Below, one piece after another: positions 16,753-25,746 of a DNA stretch of 64,000 nucleotides (within the stretch, counting starts at the first letter, position 1; each line of letters opens with the position of its first letter). The stretch covers positions 1-64,000 of the forward strand of contig NZ_BOSG01000002.1 of assembly GCF_018403225.1 (NCBI RefSeq), read 5' to 3'. The position numbers were made by a program, and so were the translations under genes. The notes below the pieces were generated by a model. It had not been told where the DNA came from. It saw only the letters and a list, made by a program, of their open reading frames with translations, and did not search any database. The DNA is from Paenibacillus sp. J23TS9 (GTDB lineage Bacteria; Bacillota; Bacilli; Paenibacillales; Paenibacillaceae).

Positions 16753-18030
16753 TTATTCTGCCGCTAGCAGGCCCATTTCCTGACCGTGACTGGCTCCTTG
16801 CTGAGGTTCTCCCTCTTGTTTCGACTTGCCCTTCTTATCCTTATGATGTGCCATGATAACCATGGCAGCACAAACAAACAGGAACATAATGAAATACGTT
16901 ACGATATATTTGAGCGCCGTTCCGAGGCCTGCCTGCATATGCCCATGATAGTAGAACAAAGCACGCATACCGTCAACCATGTAACGGGTCGGCAGAAAAG
17001 AGCTGAAGACACGGTGGAAATCCGGCAGCGTAGTTAATGGAATGGCACCACCACTTGCAAAGATACCCAGAATGTTAATTGGGAACATCGCCAGCATCCC
17101 CCATTTACCCAGAAACAAGCTGATCATTTTGAATAAGAAGTACATGGTGAGGCAGCATAAAAGCATGAAAAGATAGATTCTCCAGATGCTTGCCGTATGC
17201 GCACTACCGAAGATACCAAACACAAAGGTAAGCAGTGCGGAAGTGACCAGCACAGCCAGAATCATACCCATCAGCAATTCCGTAAGCAGCAGCTTTGCCG
17301 AGCTGAGCGGATGGCCTTTGCGGGCCATGCCTTCGGCAATTTTACCCAAATAGCCATGTATCATATTGGCACCCATCAAGCCGCTAATGGACGAGATCAG
17401 CACGATCATAAAAGGTGTCATGCCTTTATTAACATTGGCAGGTAAACCAAGCACATTGGCCGTTGTTGCCTGTACCGGAGCATCCAGAAGCGATGTCGCC
17501 TGAGGTGACACCTGTATTCCTTGCTTCATCATGCTTGCCTTGATTTCGTTGCTGATACCGGTCGAAGCCGATGTGGCTACTGTTCCTAGCGCATTGGAAG
17601 CCACGGAAGTTGCCATCTGCCCGCCGCCTTCGTTCAGCAGCACCTCGAGATTAACTGCCTTTCCTCCGGCTTCGCCGGTCATCAGTGTCTTTTGCAGCTG
17701 GGCTAGCGAGGCAGAATAGTTAGACGGGATCACGAGCGCACCGTACGCCTTGTTATTTTTTATTTCCTCAAGGGCCTTTTCCTTACTGGATTCGATCGTC
17801 CATTTAAAGGAATGTCCGTTCTGCCTTTCAACCAGATTATCCATCATCTTTTGGCCCAGGTTCATTGATGGTATACCTTGATCCTCATTCACGACAATCA
17901 GTGGAAAATCGGTTAATTTTTGCGTTGACCCACTGAAGACCGGCAGATATACACAGATCATGCAGAGCATGAGCACAGCTGTGGACCACACGGGAAACCA
18001 GGCAAACTTCACCTTCAATAATTTTTTCAA
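16753..18030 (-). CDS. YhgE/Pip-like ABC-2-type membrane protein
   Basis: 425 residues. One N-terminal membrane segment (about 12-32), a region outside the membrane of about 170 residues (LIVVNEDQGIP near residue 45, NNKAYGALVIP near 93), then five or more membrane segments as in the YhgE/Pip and ABC-2 permease families, and a charged Lys/Glu tail. No ATPase is encoded nearby. The start codon is TTG with GGGAG about 10 nt upstream, 13 nt after a marR gene; the pair is an operon. Function is unknown; MarR control suggests response to a membrane-active or toxic compound (inference). Confidence 0.78.
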   Translation of the reverse strand: MKKLLKVKFAWFPVWSTAVLMLCMICVYLPVFSGSTQKLTDFPLIVVNEDQGIPSMNLGQKMMDNLVERQNGHSFKWTIESSKEKALEEIKNNKAYGALVIPSNYSASLAQLQKTLMTGEAGGKAVNLEVLLNEGGGQMATSVASNALGTVATSASTGISNEIKASMMKQGIQVSPQATSLLDAPVQATTANVLGLPANVNKGMTPFMIVLISSISGLMGANMIHGYLGKIAEGMARKGHPLSSAKLLLTELLMGMILAVLVTSALLTFVFGIFGSAHTASIWRIYLFMLLCCLTMYFLFKMISLFLGKWGMLAMFPINILGIFASGGAIPLTTLPDFHRVFSSFLPTRYMVDGMRALFYYHGHMQAGLGTALKYIVTYFIMFLFVCAAMVIMAHHKDKKGKSKQEGEPQQGASHGQEMGLLAAE

Positions 18031-18043
18031 AATACCACACTCC

Positions 18044-18502
18044 CTATTCTTTTGATGATTGTGAATGTAACTTACGGTTCATAATGCGCATCATCACATA
18101 GAGAACTTCTATATCATCCTGGCTCAGCGTGCTGAAGAAATCAGCGGCCAAGGACTGCTCGAATGGGTAGGAGGAGACTTCATGTCCTTTTTCCGTAATG
18201 GTGATCAAATGGCTGCGAAGGTCGCTCGGATTCTCAAGCCGTTCAACAAGCCCTCTCTTCTCAAGTGAATCCACCAGGTAGGTAATCGACGCCGCTTTCA
18301 GTTTCAGTTCGCGGGCCAAATGATTCGATAGGCATGCTCCGTCGCGTTCAATAATGTTCAGAATAAAAAACTGGTTCAAAGACATTTCATGCTCGCGCAG
18401 ATGGTCCGTTAAAGCACGAATACGCTGACCAGTCATTTTTTTGGATAGCTCACTATATACATCAAGTAACATATCTACCGTAATGTCATGCTGATGATTC
18501 AA
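18044..18502 (-). CDS. MarR family regulator
   Basis: 152 residues. Winged helix with LARELKLKAASITYLVDSLEKRGLV (about 63-87) and wing DLRSHLITITEKG. The start codon is TTG, placed 9 nt after AGGAG; ATG and GTG triplets just before it run into stops. It leads an operon with the YhgE-like gene. A 14-bp palindrome sits between the -10 and -35 boxes of its promoter, strongly suggesting autorepression. Confidence 0.88.
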   Translation of the reverse strand: MNHQHDITVDMLLDVYSELSKKMTGQRIRALTDHLREHEMSLNQFFILNIIERDGACLSNHLARELKLKAASITYLVDSLEKRGLVERLENPSDLRSHLITITEKGHEVSSYPFEQSLAADFFSTLSQDDIEVLYVMMRIMNRKLHSQSSKE

Positions 18503-18538
18503 TTCACATAGCTCCTCTTCAAAAAGCAGATAAACAAT

Positions 18539-18567
18539 ATTATACTTCGAATATTCTAAGTTGTAAA
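18539..18567 (-). promoter_or_regulatory. Promoter and MarR operator
   Basis: On the minus strand there is TTTACA (18562-18567), a 17-bp spacer and TATAAT (18539-18544). The near-perfect palindrome TTCGAATATTCTAA (18546-18559) fills the spacer. Confidence 0.65.
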
Positions 18568-18619
18568 ATCATTTTTGCTATATTTACATCCATTTTCATT
18601 ATATTTTCACAGTATTTAA

Positions 18620-18633
18620 TTCAAAGATTCTAA
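18620..18633. promoter_or_regulatory. Second, diverged copy of the MarR operator
   Basis: TTCAAAGATTCTAA matches the promoter palindrome at 18546-18559 in 12 of 14 positions and lies 74 bp further upstream, about seven helical turns. It may be an auxiliary site. Confidence 0.35.
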
Positions 18634-18688
18634 CTTAATGAATTGTACGAACACTTTGAGATGCCTATCAGGATGAGCTGTAAACGCG

Positions 18689-18730
18689 AAAAAACCCGGC
18701 AGCCTTCCTTATTAAGGAAAGCCACCGGGA
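18689..18730 (-). terminator. Terminator after thiol peroxidase
   Basis: On the minus strand CCCGGTGGCTTTCCTT pairs with AAGGAAGGCTGCCGGG and is followed by TTTTTT. Confidence 0.85.
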
Positions 18731-18754
18731 ATTACCATTTTCTCGCTACATGGA

Positions 18755-19213
18755 TTAAAGAGCGGACAAAATGTCTTCGGTATGTCCTGCTACTTTAACT
18801 TTTCTCCATTCTTTCAGGAGTTTCCCATCCTCATCAATAAGGAAAGTAGAGCGGACAATTCCCTCATACTCGCGTCCGTACATCTTTTTGAGCTGCCATA
18901 CGCCATACAGCTCACTGACTTTGTGTTCCTCATCTGACAGCAGGAGAAAAGGCAGTTCGTACTTATCTGTGAATTTACCGTGGGATTTAACGGGATCGGG
19001 GCTTACACCCAGGAGGGCAACCCCCTTTTCTTCCAATATATGATGGGAATCACGGAAGCTGCAGGCCTCCTGCGTGCAGCTCGGCGTCATATCTTTCGGA
19101 TAAAAATACAATACGACTTTACGGCCGCGATAGCTGCTTAGCGTGACTTCTTCTCCATTCGATGCGGGAAGCGTAAAGTCAGGCACCTCTTGCCCGATAA
19201 CCATCTCTGTCAT
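18755..19213 (-). CDS. bcp: Thioredoxin-dependent thiol peroxidase, BCP type
   Basis: 152-residue peroxiredoxin (AhpC/TSA fold, Bcp/PrxQ group) that reduces peroxides with electrons from thioredoxin. Peroxidatic Cys46 in TPSCTQEAC and resolving Cys51 five residues later are the atypical two-Cys arrangement of Bcp. FYPKDMTP and RSTFLIDEDG are also seen. AAAGGAG precedes the ATG by 11 nt. Divergent from the LCP gene; monocistronic with its own terminator. Confidence 0.94.
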   Translation of the reverse strand: MTEMVIGQEVPDFTLPASNGEEVTLSSYRGRKVVLYFYPKDMTPSCTQEACSFRDSHHILEEKGVALLGVSPDPVKSHGKFTDKYELPFLLLSDEEHKVSELYGVWQLKKMYGREYEGIVRSTFLIDEDGKLLKEWRKVKVAGHTEDILSAL

Positions 19214-19265
19214 GATTCATTCGTCTCCTTTCGACAATGGATAGATGCTGGATGCTAACGTAAAA

Positions 19266-19294
19266 TTGATTGTATCCACAAAAAAAATTATAAT
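19266..19294 (+). promoter_or_regulatory. Promoter of LCP-hemL operon
   Basis: TTGATT (19266-19271), a 17-bp spacer and a perfect TATAAT (19289-19294), about 75 nt before the LCP start codon. Confidence 0.6.
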
Positions 19295-19370
19295 AAATGA
19301 ATCCTTAACCTACAAATGTCGAAACAGACAACAAGCTCCTTTATCAGGATAATTGAAAGGAAGAGAAGGA

Positions 19371-20429
19371 ATGACCTCAAGGAAGAAAACGATATTGTGG
19401 ATTATAGCCATCATTTTGGTAGCTGTGATCGGCTACGCGGTATATTATTTCACTTCGATTTATAGTGGTTTGCAAGGCCTGCAAAAAACCGGAGAAGCCT
19501 CTCCATTCAAAAACGTAACCCCCGTCGAAGTCAAGGTTCCCGATCCTCCCAAATGGGAAGGTACCGAGCCTGTTAACATTCTCCTCATGGGCGTAGACGC
19601 GCGGGGTCTCAAAGAAGGTGAAGTTCCGAGATCCGACAGCATGATGGTTGCTTCGCTTGATCCCGTCAAAAAGCGGATTAATCTGTTCTCTATTCTGCGC
19701 GATACGTACACGGATATTCCAGAACACGGGAAGGATCGCATCAACACCGCGATTACTCATGGTCCGAACACGGCCATGAAAGCCGTTGGCGACCTGCTCG
19801 GTATTCAAATCCAGTACTATGTCTACACCGATTTCCAGGGCTTTATCAAGCTTGTAGACGCAGTCGGTGGCGTCGATTTCTATGTTGAAAAGGATATGTA
19901 CTATCCGAGCGACGCGGATAAGCATGAGTATGATATCAATTTGAAGCAGGGCAATCAGCATCTGGATGGCAACACTGCGCTCCAATATGTGCGCTTCCGT
20001 CATGATGCTACCTCTGACTTCACCCGTACCGAGCGGCAGCGCGCCTTTTTGAAGGCTGTTGCCGAGAAAATGCAGTCCACTACTTCCATCATGAAGCTTC
20101 CCGATATTCTGGAAGGCGTCAGTCCGTATATTGACACCAACTTGTCGGTCAACGATATGTGGAAGCTGGCAACAGTCGGCTACAAGAGCCAGATGGCCAG
20201 CAGTGAGCAGATTCCTCCGATGAAGCTCCTGAAAGAGAAAACCATTGGCGGCGCGGCTGTATTGACTGTATCGAGTGAGACGGCGCTGAAGGATTATATT
20301 AAGGATATCTTCAACAAACCGGCGCCGGTACCGGTCTCAAGCGATGGTAAAACCGAATCCGAAACAAACAGCACAACTACCCAGGACACTTCGTCCGGAA
20401 GCAAAAATAGCAGTACGGGCAGCAATTAA
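19371..20429 (+). CDS. LytR-CpsA-Psr (LCP) family cell-wall ligase
   Basis: 352 residues from the ATG at 19371, preceded by AAAGGA at 9-nt spacing (a TTG six codons upstream is possible). One N-terminal membrane anchor (about 10-30) and an LCP domain (about 70-225) with the conserved VNILLMGVDAR, RSDSMMVASLDP, FSILRDTYTDIPEHG, DAVGGVDF and QYVRFRHDATSDFTRTERQR segments; several Arg/Asp residues bind the polyprenyl pyrophosphate. LCP proteins move teichoic acids or other glycopolymers from undecaprenyl carriers to peptidoglycan outside the cell. The tail (about 325-352) is Ser/Thr-rich and low complexity. hemL follows after 43 nt. Confidence 0.93.
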   Translation: MTSRKKTILWIIAIILVAVIGYAVYYFTSIYSGLQGLQKTGEASPFKNVTPVEVKVPDPPKWEGTEPVNILLMGVDARGLKEGEVPRSDSMMVASLDPVKKRINLFSILRDTYTDIPEHGKDRINTAITHGPNTAMKAVGDLLGIQIQYYVYTDFQGFIKLVDAVGGVDFYVEKDMYYPSDADKHEYDINLKQGNQHLDGNTALQYVRFRHDATSDFTRTERQRAFLKAVAEKMQSTTSIMKLPDILEGVSPYIDTNLSVNDMWKLATVGYKSQMASSEQIPPMKLLKEKTIGGAAVLTVSSETALKDYIKDIFNKPAPVPVSSDGKTESETNSTTTQDTSSGSKNSSTGSN

Positions 20430-20472
20430 GGCTGCCCGCCTGCTTTTAATGAGGAAAGGAAGTTGAATCAAC

Positions 20473-21792
20473 ATGAATCGTTCACGTTCTGAACAGCTTT
20501 ACCAAGAAGCATTACAGCACATCGTCGGAGGCGTCAACAGCCCTTCCCGCTCATTCAAGGCGGTAGGCGGCGGGGCGCCTGTATTTATGAAGCGGGCAAA
20601 CGGAGCCTATTTCTGGGATGAGGATGATAACCGCTATATAGATTATCTGGCTGCTTACGGCCCAATCATCACTGGACATGCCCATCCTCATATTACGGCA
20701 GCCATTACACAAGCAGCTGCAAACGGCACGCTGTATGGTACACCAACAGAGCTTGAGATCAAGCTTGCCAAAATGCTGAAGGAAGCCATTCCTTCCATGG
20801 ACAAGGTCCGTTTTGTCAATTCCGGCACGGAGGCCGTAATGACGACCATCCGTGTTGCACGCGCTTTTACCAAACGAAACAAGATCATCAAATTCGCAGG
20901 CTGCTACCACGGCCACTCTGATCTGGTGCTGGTAGCTGCCGGTTCAGGTCCTTCCACGCTTGGCATTCCGGACAGCGCCGGGATACCAACAAGCATCGCC
21001 CAGGAAGTCATTACGGTTCCATTCAATGACCTCGAAGCCCTTCAAGCGGCTCTGACCAAATGGGGCGACGATGTCGCTGCTGTCATGGTGGAGCCGATTG
21101 TCGGCAACTTCGGTATGGTTATGCCTGCAAAGGGCTTCCTCGAAGGCCTTTGCCAAATGACACATGATAACGGGTCACTCGTGATTTATGACGAAGTGAT
21201 CACCGCATTCCGATTCCATTATGGCTCTACCCAAACCTTTGCCGGTTTGGACAACCATGAGGCGATCAAGCCTGATCTGACCGCCCTTGGTAAAATCATC
21301 GGCGGCGGACTGCCGATCGGTGCTTATGGCGGCAGCAAAGAGGTTATGGAACAGGTTGCTCCACTCGGCCCGGCTTACCAGGCTGGAACCATGGCCGGCA
21401 ACCCGGCTTCCATCGCTGCCGGCATTGCTTGCCTGGAAGTCCTTCAAGGCGAAGGCGTCTACGAAGAAATGAACCGGCTTGCCATTAAGCTTGCCGATGG
21501 ACTTCAAGCTTCCGCTGACCGTCACGGCGTGGCACTGACCATTAACCGTATCCGCGGTTCCCTGTCCACACATTTCTGCGATCATCCGGTCACCAATTAT
21601 GAAGAAGCGCAGGATACGGACGGTGAGGCTTTTGCTGCATTCTTCCGCCACATGCTCGACCGGAATATCAATCTGGCGCCTTCCAAGTATGAAGCCTGGT
21701 TCCTGACAACGGCGCATACCGATGAGGATGTCGACGCGACGCTTGCCGCTGCGGAGGAGTCGTTCCGCGAGATGGGCAAGGAACGTAAGTAA
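20473..21792 (+). CDS. hemL: Glutamate-1-semialdehyde 2,1-aminomutase
   Basis: 439 residues, class III PLP aminotransferase fold. It converts glutamate-1-semialdehyde to 5-aminolevulinate in C5 haem synthesis. Seen: [15 protein letters not shown] near the N-terminus, [20 protein letters not shown]-type strand and DEVITAFR, and the PLP lysine (about Lys274) in [16 protein letters not shown]. No other hem gene is in the window, so this may be the second, stand-alone paralogue that Bacillales often carry. AGGAAAGGAAG precedes the ATG; a terminator follows. Confidence 0.95.
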   Translation: MNRSRSEQLYQEALQHIVGGVNSPSRSFKAVGGGAPVFMKRANGAYFWDEDDNRYIDYLAAYGPIITGHAHPHITAAITQAAANGTLYGTPTELEIKLAKMLKEAIPSMDKVRFVNSGTEAVMTTIRVARAFTKRNKIIKFAGCYHGHSDLVLVAAGSGPSTLGIPDSAGIPTSIAQEVITVPFNDLEALQAALTKWGDDVAAVMVEPIVGNFGMVMPAKGFLEGLCQMTHDNGSLVIYDEVITAFRFHYGSTQTFAGLDNHEAIKPDLTALGKIIGGGLPIGAYGGSKEVMEQVAPLGPAYQAGTMAGNPASIAAGIACLEVLQGEGVYEEMNRLAIKLADGLQASADRHGVALTINRIRGSLSTHFCDHPVTNYEEAQDTDGEAFAAFFRHMLDRNINLAPSKYEAWFLTTAHTDEDVDATLAAAEESFREMGKERK

Positions 21793-21833
21793 TCAAAAAG
21801 CGAAGCCAAACAGTTATAATTTTGCTATAAATA

Positions 21834-21880
21834 AAAGGAACTGTCTCAAAGGCCGATCGGTCTGAGGCAGTTCCTTTTTT
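21834..21880 (+). terminator. hemL: hemL terminator
   Basis: AAGGAACTGTCTCA pairs with TGAGGCAGTTCCTT around a small inner hairpin and is followed by TTTTTT. Confidence 0.85.
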
Positions 21881-21889
21881 GTTAGCCGG

Positions 21890-22260
21890 CGTTCCGCGAA
21901 CGAAGCATTCCTGCCATCGCTGTTGCCCCAAGGTATCATGAATTTATTATTAATAGGTAGATATCTTGGGGACAAAGGCGACCGCTAACGCTTGTTCGGA
22001 ATTGCTTCGTCCTCTTCGCTGCTTCGTGCAGAATGAAAATTCACTTAAATTAATAAAGGAGCATGCACACGTTCTGCAGGACGCTCCGGGAATGAACGTT
22101 GTTTCGATCGCTGTTGTCATCGGATTCTTTTTAAAGATTATTTATGGGTATAATCCGATGACAGCGTATGCTTCCGATGCAGCTTTCCTTCGAAAAGCTC
22201 TTAGCCGACCGCTCCGCTTCTCCGCAATCGTTCATTCCCTCCGCTACTCGGGTGCAAATT
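21890..22260. repeat. Two diverged tandem copies of a structured intergenic repeat
   Basis: No credible gene lies in 21881-22279. Copy A (about 21890-22075) and copy B (about 22083-22260) share an order of blocks: G-TCCG-GAA-GAA, then ATCGCTGTTG, then a long-looped hairpin, then GACCGCT-CGCTT and an AAT-rich end. Hairpin A pairs CCCCAAGGTATC (21926-21937) with GATATCTTGGGG (21960-21971); hairpin B pairs TGTCATCGGATT (22115-22126) perfectly with AATCCGATGACA (22152-22163). Loops are AT-rich and about 22-25 nt. This looks like a dispersed non-coding element; function unknown. Confidence 0.5.
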
Positions 22261-22279
22261 GATCATTTTGCATACAAAC

Positions 22280-22322
22280 AAAGGCTCCTCAAAGTCGTCT
22301 CTGACTTTGAGGAGCCTTTTCT
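22280..22322. terminator. Bidirectional terminator after solute-binding protein gene
   Basis: AAAGGCTCCTCAAAGTC and GACTTTGAGGAGCCTTT form a perfect 17-bp stem with a 6-nt loop and A/T runs on both sides. Confidence 0.85.
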
Positions 22323-22336
22323 TAACACCCTAACGA

Positions 22337-23794
22337 TTATTTCGCAGCTTTGATATTGTCAAAAAACTTCGTTTGCACGGTTTTGGCCGTTGCGTCGAGC
22401 TGCGCTTTGGAATCCGTGCCTTTCTTCGAGAAGGACTCCTGCACGACGTTGGACATCGCGCCGTAGTAATCCTGCGTGCCGTACTGTGCCTCAGGCTTGC
22501 CGTCAATCAGGCTCAGCATCTTGGCGTCGTAACGGTATACGTTGTCGTATTTGTCGTAGATGGCATTCACTTTAGTCGCGTATTCGGAATTGTCGCTGAA
22601 GTAGTTCAGCGGAGCAGGCACATAGTATTTGTTTTTGTCCTTACGCTCTTGGATGTTGGCATCCAGCGCTTCAATACCCTTGTCGGTGAAGTAGTCGAAC
22701 GTAATATAGCGGAACGCGATTTCCTGTTCATCCTTCGAAGCATTCGGGTTGATTACCAGATAGTTTCCGCCGAGAATACCGATGTGCTTGCCGCCTTTTT
22801 CCGCAGCTGGCATCGGATACGCAATCACGTTCTCCGGCTTCAGGCCGCCTTGGTTCAGCGCAGAATCAATAATATCATACGCTCCCGCGATGACCATTGC
22901 CGTACGTCCTTGCTGGAACGCGTTCAGGGCATCGCCCCATCCAAGCGCCCAGTCTTGAGGAATGGCATTGGCTTCCCATCTCAGCTTCTTATAGAAGTCG
23001 AGCGCTTTAATGCCTGCATCGGAATTAAAGGTTGCCGTATATTTGCCGTTTTCGTTCTTTTGGATTTCTCCGCCGGCTTCGAACAGGAAGTTCGTCCAGT
23101 TCCAGCCGGATTCATTGCCTTTACCCATTGGAGCAATACCGGAAATGCCTTTTTTGGCATCGGTCGCGCCTTTGGCCACGTTGTACATATCGTCCCAAGT
23201 CCAGTCCATATCCGGCATCGGAACCTGCTTGGCATCCAGCAGCCCTTTGTTGATGACCGTGGACGTCACGTAGCCGTTTTGCGTGATGCCGTACACTTTG
23301 CCGTCAACGATAAACTGGTTCTGCAGGAGCGGGTTCATCTCGTCCTTGTATTCCCAGCTGTTGTACAGGTCGCTGAGGTCGGCTACCCAGCCATGCTCCA
23401 CGAGCATTTGGGCCTCCGTTGCGAAGGTATTGTAGAACGTCGGCGCTTCATTCGAGGCCATTTTAATACCGATTTCGTTGACATTGTACTGCCAGTCGTC
23501 CTTGACGATCGTCACGTTCGGATATTTTTCGTTGAAGCGTTTGATTTTATCATCTTCCTGCGCTCTGGCTTCTTTTTGGTCAGGCAGCGGGTAGTGGATC
23601 TTGATGGTGACTTTTTTCGTGGTAATATCATCCGTTTGGGCAGGCTCTTCGGATTTGTTACCCGTATCGGTCGTGCCTTGCGATCCTTGATTATCGGCCG
23701 GTTTAGGGTCCTCCGCCGTCTTGTTGCCGCCGCACGCAGCCAGCATTGAAGCGGAAAGCACGAGACTGACGAGCACCATTGAAATCTTACGCAT
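22337..23794 (-). CDS. Sugar ABC transporter solute-binding lipoprotein (family 1)
   Basis: 485 residues. Lipoprotein signal with lipobox LAAC and Cys21, a Thr/Asp-rich linker to about residue 60, then a bacterial extracellular solute-binding fold with NEAPTFYNTFATEAQ and WTNFLFEAGGE segments. It should capture an oligosaccharide for the two permeases encoded just upstream. It has its own promoter carrying the tandem boxes shared with the kinase and GH65 promoters, so it may be made in excess of the membrane subunits. The locus suggests an alpha-linked gluco-oligosaccharide as ligand (inference). Confidence 0.92.
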   Translation of the reverse strand: MRKISMVLVSLVLSASMLAACGGNKTAEDPKPADNQGSQGTTDTGNKSEEPAQTDDITTKKVTIKIHYPLPDQKEARAQEDDKIKRFNEKYPNVTIVKDDWQYNVNEIGIKMASNEAPTFYNTFATEAQMLVEHGWVADLSDLYNSWEYKDEMNPLLQNQFIVDGKVYGITQNGYVTSTVINKGLLDAKQVPMPDMDWTWDDMYNVAKGATDAKKGISGIAPMGKGNESGWNWTNFLFEAGGEIQKNENGKYTATFNSDAGIKALDFYKKLRWEANAIPQDWALGWGDALNAFQQGRTAMVIAGAYDIIDSALNQGGLKPENVIAYPMPAAEKGGKHIGILGGNYLVINPNASKDEQEIAFRYITFDYFTDKGIEALDANIQERKDKNKYYVPAPLNYFSDNSEYATKVNAIYDKYDNVYRYDAKMLSLIDGKPEAQYGTQDYYGAMSNVVQESFSKKGTDSKAQLDATAKTVQTKFFDNIKAAK

Positions 23795-23834
23795 TGAAAC
23801 TCCCCTTTTCGCTATTAAGTGTTGTTACTCTTTC

Positions 23835-23890
23835 ATCATAAGAGAGGAAACGTTATCACACGATGTGTAATCTTATGGCCTTCGTGTGCA
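23835..23890 (-). promoter_or_regulatory. Binding-protein promoter with tandem TGCACAT-like boxes
   Basis: On the minus strand, distal box TGCACAC (23884-23890) and proximal box TACACAT (23863-23869) are 21 bp apart; the proximal box ends 22 bp before a TATGAT -10 box (23835-23840). The layout is identical to that at 28991-29046 and 35399-35454. No good -35 hexamer is seen, as expected for an activated promoter. Confidence 0.7.
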
Positions 23891-23912
23891 GGCCTACGAT
23901 GTTGACATCGGG

Positions 23913-24788
23913 CTACCCTTTTACCGCAGACAGGTTCACGCTGCGCATGATAAACCGTTGGAATACCAGAAAGACGAGAATCGGCGGTACCATGACCATG
24001 AACAGGATCGTGAATTTGATGCTGTTGTCCATGCTGCGGGCATTGATGACATATTTGTAGATGGCGGTCGCCAAGGTGTATTTCTCCTCGCTGTGGAGCA
24101 CCAGGGAAGGCCAAAACCAGTCATTCCACGCCCCCGAGAAAATAAAGATCGCCAGCGTCGCGAAGATCGGTACCGACAGCGGAACCGCGATGCGGACATA
24201 GCTCGTGATCTCGGATGCTCCGTCGATGCGCGCCGCCTCGAAAATCTCCGGATGGATGCCATCGAAAAAGTTCTTCATCAACAGGAAGTAATATGCGCTT
24301 GCCCCTGCCGGGAGCCAAAACGCCCAGAAGGTGTTCAGCAGCCCCAGGTCCTTCAGGTTAACGAAGTTTGGAATCATGTAGCTTGAGGCCGGAATAAACA
24401 AGGTCATCAGAATAAAAAAGTAGATCGCCCGGTAATACGGTACCTTCAGGCGCGAAATGCTGAAGGAGGCCAGACCGAGCACGAAAATCGTCATGAGCAG
24501 GTTGCCGACGAAAACGAATATCGTGTTCTTCAGAAACATCGGCAGGTTGATATACTCCCAGCCTTCCTTAAAGTTGCTCCAGTTCCAAGTCTCCGGGAAG
24601 AAATGAGGCGGGAACGTGTTCACTTCCTGGTTGGTCTTCAAGCCGTTGAACATCGTCATCAGAATCGGATACAGCATCGTGACGATCATAACGAGGATGC
24701 ACAAAAGCATGATGCCGTACACGACCCGGTTTAAAGGCTTTTTCAGATCGGAATCCGACAGGATGCCGCGTTCATGCTGCTTGCTCAT
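23913..24788 (-). CDS. Sugar ABC permease, MalG-like
   Basis: 291 residues with six membrane segments. The cytoplasmic EAA loop reads EAARIDGASEITSYVRIAVPLSVP (about 195-218), the docking site for an ABC ATPase; FNGLKTNQE follows the first segment as in MalG-type CUT1 permeases. It starts 1 nt before the MalF-like stop codon, so the two are coupled. No ATPase gene is nearby; a shared MsmX-type ATPase is the likely energiser (inference from family habit). Confidence 0.93.
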   Translation of the reverse strand: MSKQHERGILSDSDLKKPLNRVVYGIMLLCILVMIVTMLYPILMTMFNGLKTNQEVNTFPPHFFPETWNWSNFKEGWEYINLPMFLKNTIFVFVGNLLMTIFVLGLASFSISRLKVPYYRAIYFFILMTLFIPASSYMIPNFVNLKDLGLLNTFWAFWLPAGASAYYFLLMKNFFDGIHPEIFEAARIDGASEITSYVRIAVPLSVPIFATLAIFIFSGAWNDWFWPSLVLHSEEKYTLATAIYKYVINARSMDNSIKFTILFMVMVPPILVFLVFQRFIMRSVNLSAVKG

Positions 24789-24789
24789 A

Positions 24790-25707
24790 TCAGTATTCCT
24801 CCTTGTTCAGCTTGTATTGAAGCAGCCCTACAAGGCTGAGCACGACGAACATCAGCATGCCAAGCGCCGTGGCCGTGCCGTAATCCAGACGCGTAAAAGC
24901 GTATCTCACGATCAGAAGCGAATAGGTCATGGTCGCGTTATTCGGTCCGCCGTCAAGCAGTGCGAGCTGCGACTGGTAAGACTGCGAAGTGCCGATCACC
25001 TGCAAAATAAGCATCAAAACGATCAAGCTGCGCAAGGACGGAAGCGTGATATACCGGATGCGGTTCCACACCCCTGCCCCGTCGATCTCGGCCGCTTCGT
25101 ACCAATCCCGCGGAATACTGAGCACGCCGGCCAGATAGATCAGCATCGCCGAGCCGAACTGCTGCCATGTCTCCATAAATACGATTGCGATCATCGACCA
25201 TTTGCTGTCTGAAATAAACGAAACCGGGTCGACGCCGAGCGAGCTCAGCAGCCCGTTGATCGGACCGACCGGATCATACATCCATCTCCACATGCCGTAC
25301 AGCACCACGCCCGGAACAACGAAAGGCAGATACGCGGCGATGCGCGCAATGCCCTGGAATCTGCGCAGCTCCGAAATCGCGATCGAGGCGACGATCGGCA
25401 CCCAGAATCCCATGATCATCGTCAGCAGCATGTAATAGAGCGTATTTTTAACCGCCGTCCACACATCGGGATCATGAAACACCCGTACATAGTTGTCCAG
25501 TCCGACGAACGTGTTGCCCTTAACAAAGTCGATACTGTAGAAACTGTACAAAGCCCCTTTGGCAATCGGCACCCATAAAAACAAAATGAAAATCACAACA
25601 GCCGGCAGCAGAAACATATATCCCCAAAAGTGCTTTGTATAGCGTCCTTTTCTCTTGGGCGATTTGTTCTCTATAACCGGCTGCAGCACTGCTCCTGGCT
25701 CCCCCAT
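24790..25707 (-). CDS. Sugar ABC permease, MalF-like
   Basis: 305 residues with six membrane segments. N-terminal KRKGRYTKHFWGYMFLLPAV, and an EAA loop EAAEIDGAGVWNRIRYITLPSL (about 210-231). Partner of the MalG-like protein and of the binding protein at 22337-23794. A 107-nt gap separates it from the response regulator gene, with a weak version of the tandem-box promoter inside. Confidence 0.93.
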   Translation of the reverse strand: MGEPGAVLQPVIENKSPKRKGRYTKHFWGYMFLLPAVVIFILFLWVPIAKGALYSFYSIDFVKGNTFVGLDNYVRVFHDPDVWTAVKNTLYYMLLTMIMGFWVPIVASIAISELRRFQGIARIAAYLPFVVPGVVLYGMWRWMYDPVGPINGLLSSLGVDPVSFISDSKWSMIAIVFMETWQQFGSAMLIYLAGVLSIPRDWYEAAEIDGAGVWNRIRYITLPSLRSLIVLMLILQVIGTSQSYQSQLALLDGGPNNATMTYSLLIVRYAFTRLDYGTATALGMLMFVVLSLVGLLQYKLNKEEY

Positions 25708-25746
25708 TTTTCTCCCTCATTCCTTGTTGAATTCAAGCTTAGTTTC

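Noticed and set aside
19288-19302. PerR-box-like sequence TTATAATAAATGAAT near the thiol peroxidase gene
   Set aside because: Only the left half-site matches the PerR consensus, and that half coincides with the TATAAT -10 box of the divergent LCP promoter, which explains it better.
21966-22262. A 98-codon open frame in the intergenic repeat
   Set aside because: It runs through both hairpins and repeat copies, begins without a ribosome site, and the sequence is better explained as a structured non-coding element.
22373-23749. A 458-codon open frame opposite the solute-binding protein gene
   Set aside because: Composition is typical of an antisense shadow (runs of Val, Arg, Phe, His) and the minus-strand gene has a lipobox, ribosome site and terminator.
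23845-23859. Catabolite-responsive-element-like sequence before the binding-protein gene
   Set aside because: Two mismatches to the cre consensus at conserved positions; it lies inside the 22-bp gap of the tandem-box promoter and cannot be separated from chance. Worth a genome-wide check only.
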